From NCBI RefSeq assembly GCF_047663525.1, contig NC_092593.1:22429501-22493500 (forward strand): 64,000 nucleotides of DNA, written 5' to 3'. A model generated the notes under the pieces. That model was not told the origin of the DNA. It searched no databases and saw only the letters and a program-made list of their open reading frames with translations. Positions 60,780 to 64,000 of this stretch are shown here, in pieces; the stretch's first letter is position 1; each line of letters begins with the position of its first letter. A program made the translations under genes and the position numbers. The stretch is from Anas platyrhynchos (lineage: Eukaryota > Chordata > Aves > Anseriformes > Anatidae).

Positions 60780-61490
60780 CTGTCCCCCCGCGGCGAATTA
60801 CGGCTTCGACAGCTGGCTTTACACTTAAACAACACCCCGAATATTTTTGTCCTAACGGGAAAACACTCGTTTGTTGTGCAAACGCCCTGTCCCGTGCCCG
60901 GCCGGCCTCTCGCCGCCGATGCAAACTTTGCGTGCGGGAGCCGCGCTGCGCTCGCATCCAGCCCCCGTGCGCCGCGATCCCCCGGCACCGTCCCCGCACG
61001 GGCGACGGAGGGAGCCTAAGGCGGAATCCCGCCCCTCCGGGCGTAATTGGCGCGCTGAGTGTTTATTTTAAGTGAGAACAATTTAGCTCCAAATTTCCTC
61101 AAGGAATAACATCCTTAAGGCTTTTATGTCAAGGGAAGGAGGAGGAGGAGGAGGGGGGGGTGGCTCTAGGTTGGCTCTCCGGAGCTCGGCGGCTCTTTGG
61201 CGACACCTACAGTCCCGAGCCGCTTGCAGCGGGGGCTGGCGGCGGGGAAGGGGCTCGGCGGCGCGGCTTCGCCCGGTGCCCGCCGGCGGGTCCCCCGCCG
61301 GCGGGCACCGGGCGAAGCCGCGCCGCCGCCGCCTCCTCCTTGGCTTCGTCCCGGGGTGTTTCAGCTCGCAGCTCGCCCGCCGCCCCGCTCGCCAGACGGG
61401 CTAATTGGTACCTGGCTGCCGGGGCGCGGAGCAGCCCTCGTCCGCCGGCGAGGTGCGGAGGTAGGCTGGCGGCGGCGAATTTGAGATTCG
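60780..61490. promoter_or_regulatory. Second downstream CpG-rich island, containing a perfect hairpin
   Basis: CpG-dense sequence with an AT-rich gap at about 61045-61130 and a GGA trinucleotide run at 61136-61155. It contains the inverted repeat 61256-61328. No coding gene was recognised. Confidence 0.4.
61256..61328. repeat. Perfect 35-bp inverted repeat, 3-nt spacer
   Basis: Arms 61256-61290 and 61294-61328 are exact reverse complements (35 of 35), separated by TCC. The innermost 12 bp of each arm (CCCGCCGGCGGG) are themselves palindromic. As RNA or extruded DNA this gives a very stable GC-rich hairpin. Either a real palindrome or a fold-back sequencing or assembly artefact would explain it. 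Confidence 0.95.
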
Positions 61491-61509
61491 CCTTTCAGCC
61501 TTAAAAAGC

Positions 61510-61680
61510 TCTGCCTCACCTGAACGTGGTAATTACAGTAATTATGTACATCCAAATTACACGCTAATTAAATTAGAATCAAATCGTTCTAAATCGGAAT
61601 CAAATGAGGTAGCGGGAATTAATCAATGACAACATAAATAGAGAGCTTCCTTCAGGGATATTTATTGGAACGAGCCGAGA
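61510..61680. promoter_or_regulatory. Candidate homeodomain-dense enhancer
   Basis: Between two CpG islands lies a 170-bp AT-rich block with three TAATTA sites (61530-61535, 61539-61544, 61565-61570), a CACCTG E-box (61517-61522), ATTAATCAATGAC near 61618 and two GAATCAAAT copies (61576-61584, 61597-61605) exactly 21 bp apart. No repeat family is seen. This motif packing is the strongest enhancer-like signal in the window; function is inferred. Confidence 0.45.
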
Positions 61681-61689
61681 GGGGGACTC

Positions 61690-62330
61690 GATCGGGAAGT
61701 CACCTGCTCGCCGCCTCTCCCCGCACCCAGCCTCGGCTCCGAGCCCCCCTCCGCCGGCCGCCCCCGGCAGGAGACCCCCGGGGGGAGCGGGACGGGGACG
61801 GGAGCGGGAGCCGGAGCCTCGCCCTGCCCTGCCCGGCCCTGCCCCGCCGCCCTCCCTCAGGTCCGCCCCGGGGCCGGGCAGCCGCCCGCCCGCCCTCGCC
61901 TCACAACTTCTCCCGGCCCCCGCCGGGCTGGCGGAGCCGCCTCACGGCGCCGCGGTCCCCCCCCCCCCCTCACACACGTACACCGGCCACGCGTTAACCC
62001 GTATCCGCGTTTTAATTCTTTTTAAATAAATAATAATAATAAAAAAAACCACGACACGAGGCGTTCTTACCGTCATCCGCGAAGCGACAGCACCTCCTAC
62101 AGGGCTGGGGAGCGCTGCGGCCGGCAGCCGCGCTGCGGGCCCGGGCGGGCTGCCCCAGCCGAGCCCCGCCGTGAGGGGTCTCGCCGGGAGCGCCGCGGCC
62201 CGGAGCCTGCGCACAGGGCCCCGGGGAACACCCCCGGCCTCGCCCCTCGCCCCCGGGCCCACCTGCAAGGCCGGGGCAGGCCCAGCTGCACGACGGCCGC
62301 CTCGTCAGGCGCCGGCCGCTGCCCCTCGCA
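61690..62330. promoter_or_regulatory. Third downstream CpG-rich island
   Basis: GC-rich with many CpGs, split at 61990-62060 by an AT-rich patch ending in (AAT)n and A runs. No protein-coding gene is recognised. It could mark the promoter of a non-coding transcript or a polycomb-type island of the SP9 domain. Confidence 0.35.
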
Positions 62331-64000
62331 GGGGGAACGGGGAGCAAAGTGGGCTGAGGGAAGGGCTTCCTGAGAAGCCCTCAGGTGGTGGTCTGCGAGA
62401 TGGGAGCCTCCAAAACGGCTCCAAAACTGCTTTAACTGCCACCCGCAACGGCCACCATCGCAGCAAACCCCTGCTGTTTGCCGTGTGCAGAAAGGCCAGC
62501 TGTACGCAGTGCACACCTCAGCTACACGCAGACAAATACAGCGCAGGGCCCACCACAATGCCTAAAAGCCTCGACGTCCAGCTGCCCTTCCTTCTCCGGG
62601 GGGAAGGTGGTTGCATTGCTGTTGGCAGCGGTGGGCAGATTCCTGTGCCGGTGCCACACAGCGACACCCAGACCGACCTGTAGGCAAGAGGTCTTTCTTT
62701 GGAGAAGAAGCGCGTTCCGTTACTTAGTTATTATTCCTTGTGCTTTTCATGCTGCATTTAACAGGAAAACGTTTCATGAGAATATGCCTTTTCCCCTATC
62801 ACAGTACCCTGCCCATCCTCCTCCCAGAGGGATAATATGTTCTTCACAAGATATTTTGTTTAGATTGTTTGTATGGGCATTTTAGCCACCTCCTCCTGTT
62901 CCTTCCAAACCAGAGCTTTCACATGCACATTAATATAGGGCCTGACGCTACTGAATTGTGCACGCCCTTTAACTCCCAGCTACTTCATCAAGAGCGCCTG
63001 GAGCAACCTAATGCAAAAGCATTTAAAAGAAGGTGACATCGCTTAATGGCTCACCCTTTCAAACTCATTCACATGTGCTTAAAAGATAAGCCAGGTCACT
63101 TCCACCATATATTATACTCCATGTGATATTGAAAAACTTCTGCATGGCAGTTTTAAGAAGTAGAAGTGGACTGGTAATAAAAGTCTCATTTGTCCTGTCA
63201 GTGGAGGGGAAGAAACCTGCTCATCAGATTACTAAGTACAGCGACACCTTTTTACCTGTCCACTAACATATTTCCATCTGTCACCCTGAACTGGCAAAGA
63301 ATTCCCTTCACAATAAATACACAGCCTTGTGAATTTGTACTGATTCAGAACAAATTCTGGAGAAGAAGGCAATTCTTACAGTTTTTAAAGAATAAGGAGT
63401 TTTATTATGAAGTTCATCTTTATAATAGTGTGTGCAGAAAACGACCAAGAATGGTCAAGAAAAATAAGTTCGTTTCACAAAACGGAAGATGAATATTTAC
63501 ATCGACTTTCTACCACAAACAATGAAATACCTGGAGCAGTTGCGGCAGTAAATATTCTTTTTATGTCTTGAGAGCTTATCGAACAATAACTTGACATTGT
63601 ACTGACACATACCAACAGGGGTTCAAGATGTTTAGATAGCCCTGACCAAGCTGTACACTGCAGGAGGTCAAAAAAACGTTGGCTACACACTTATGTGAAC
63701 TCTGTTTCTCTGTTGTTTTAACTCGTGAAATTGATCTCTTACGGGGAACTTTAGGAAAAATGCTTCAGTATGAAAAAAAAACAACACAACCAACTCTACA
63801 ATATGATGTTTTGATATTGGAAGCAGCGATTTTATCCAGTCCTATCTCAAGTGTTTGTTATCATTTAACATATCCCAGGACTCTTCTGAAATTACTCTCT
63901 GCTTCCCGTCACAGTTGCATCTAAAAACAAAAATTATCCTTGACAAAACAAAGAATATCACATACTGCTCTGAAATATTTTAAAGCACTAAAATTAGGTC
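62331..64000. other. Intergenic DNA at the right edge
   Basis: No gene recognised. CIR1 is the expected next gene in this vertebrate order and should lie further right. The block 62930-63110 (CTTCATCAAGAGCGCC, CCTAATGCAAAAGCATTTAAAAG) has conserved-element texture. The rest is AT-rich with short chance frames. Confidence 0.6.

Overview
The window looks like vertebrate nuclear DNA, most likely from a bird. The intron-exon genes are sparse, the developmental gene sits in strong CpG islands, and two copies of the CR1 3' end are present (about 8.3 kb and 37.1 kb). CR1 is the dominant retrotransposon of birds and other sauropsids. No bacterial, organellar or viral gene set is visible. The species cannot be fixed from the sequence alone.

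Left half (1 to about 30.4 kb): the 5' part of OLA1, a TRAFAC-class Obg-like ATPase, on the minus strand. Three coding exons are exact to the base: 30028-30128, 28313-28456 and 20992-21119. They encode residues 1-124 and the first base of codon 125, with the P-loop, the switch-I threonine and the DxxG motif. A probable non-coding first exon ends at 30328 inside a CpG island. The rest of the gene lies beyond the left edge. The introns hold ordinary AT-rich sequence, a ~1.1 kb GC-rich internally deleted CR1-like element with a 14-15 bp minisatellite, and a decayed tRNA-derived SINE.

Middle (about 30.9-52.9 kb): intergenic DNA between two divergent genes. I found no convincing gene here, only a CR1 fragment and small local duplications.

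Right part (about 52.9-64 kb): the SP9 locus, plus strand. The coding sequence is a 7-codon first exon (56135-56155), a 497-bp intron and one large exon ending at 58002. It gives a 456-residue Sp-family zinc-finger transcription factor with an Sp box, a buttonhead box and three C2H2 fingers. Around it lie several CpG-rich islands interleaved with AT-rich, homeodomain-site-rich patches that look like cis-regulatory elements. A perfect 35-bp inverted repeat with a 3-nt spacer lies 3.3 kb downstream. SP9 next to OLA1 matches the known vertebrate gene order and supports SP9 over its paralogue SP8.

The two genes are not known to work together. OLA1 is a housekeeping cytosolic ATPase, while SP9 acts in limb-bud ectoderm and forebrain interneuron and striatal development. 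I found no undescribed multi-gene system. The best leads are the hairpin, the candidate enhancers and the composite CR1 element.
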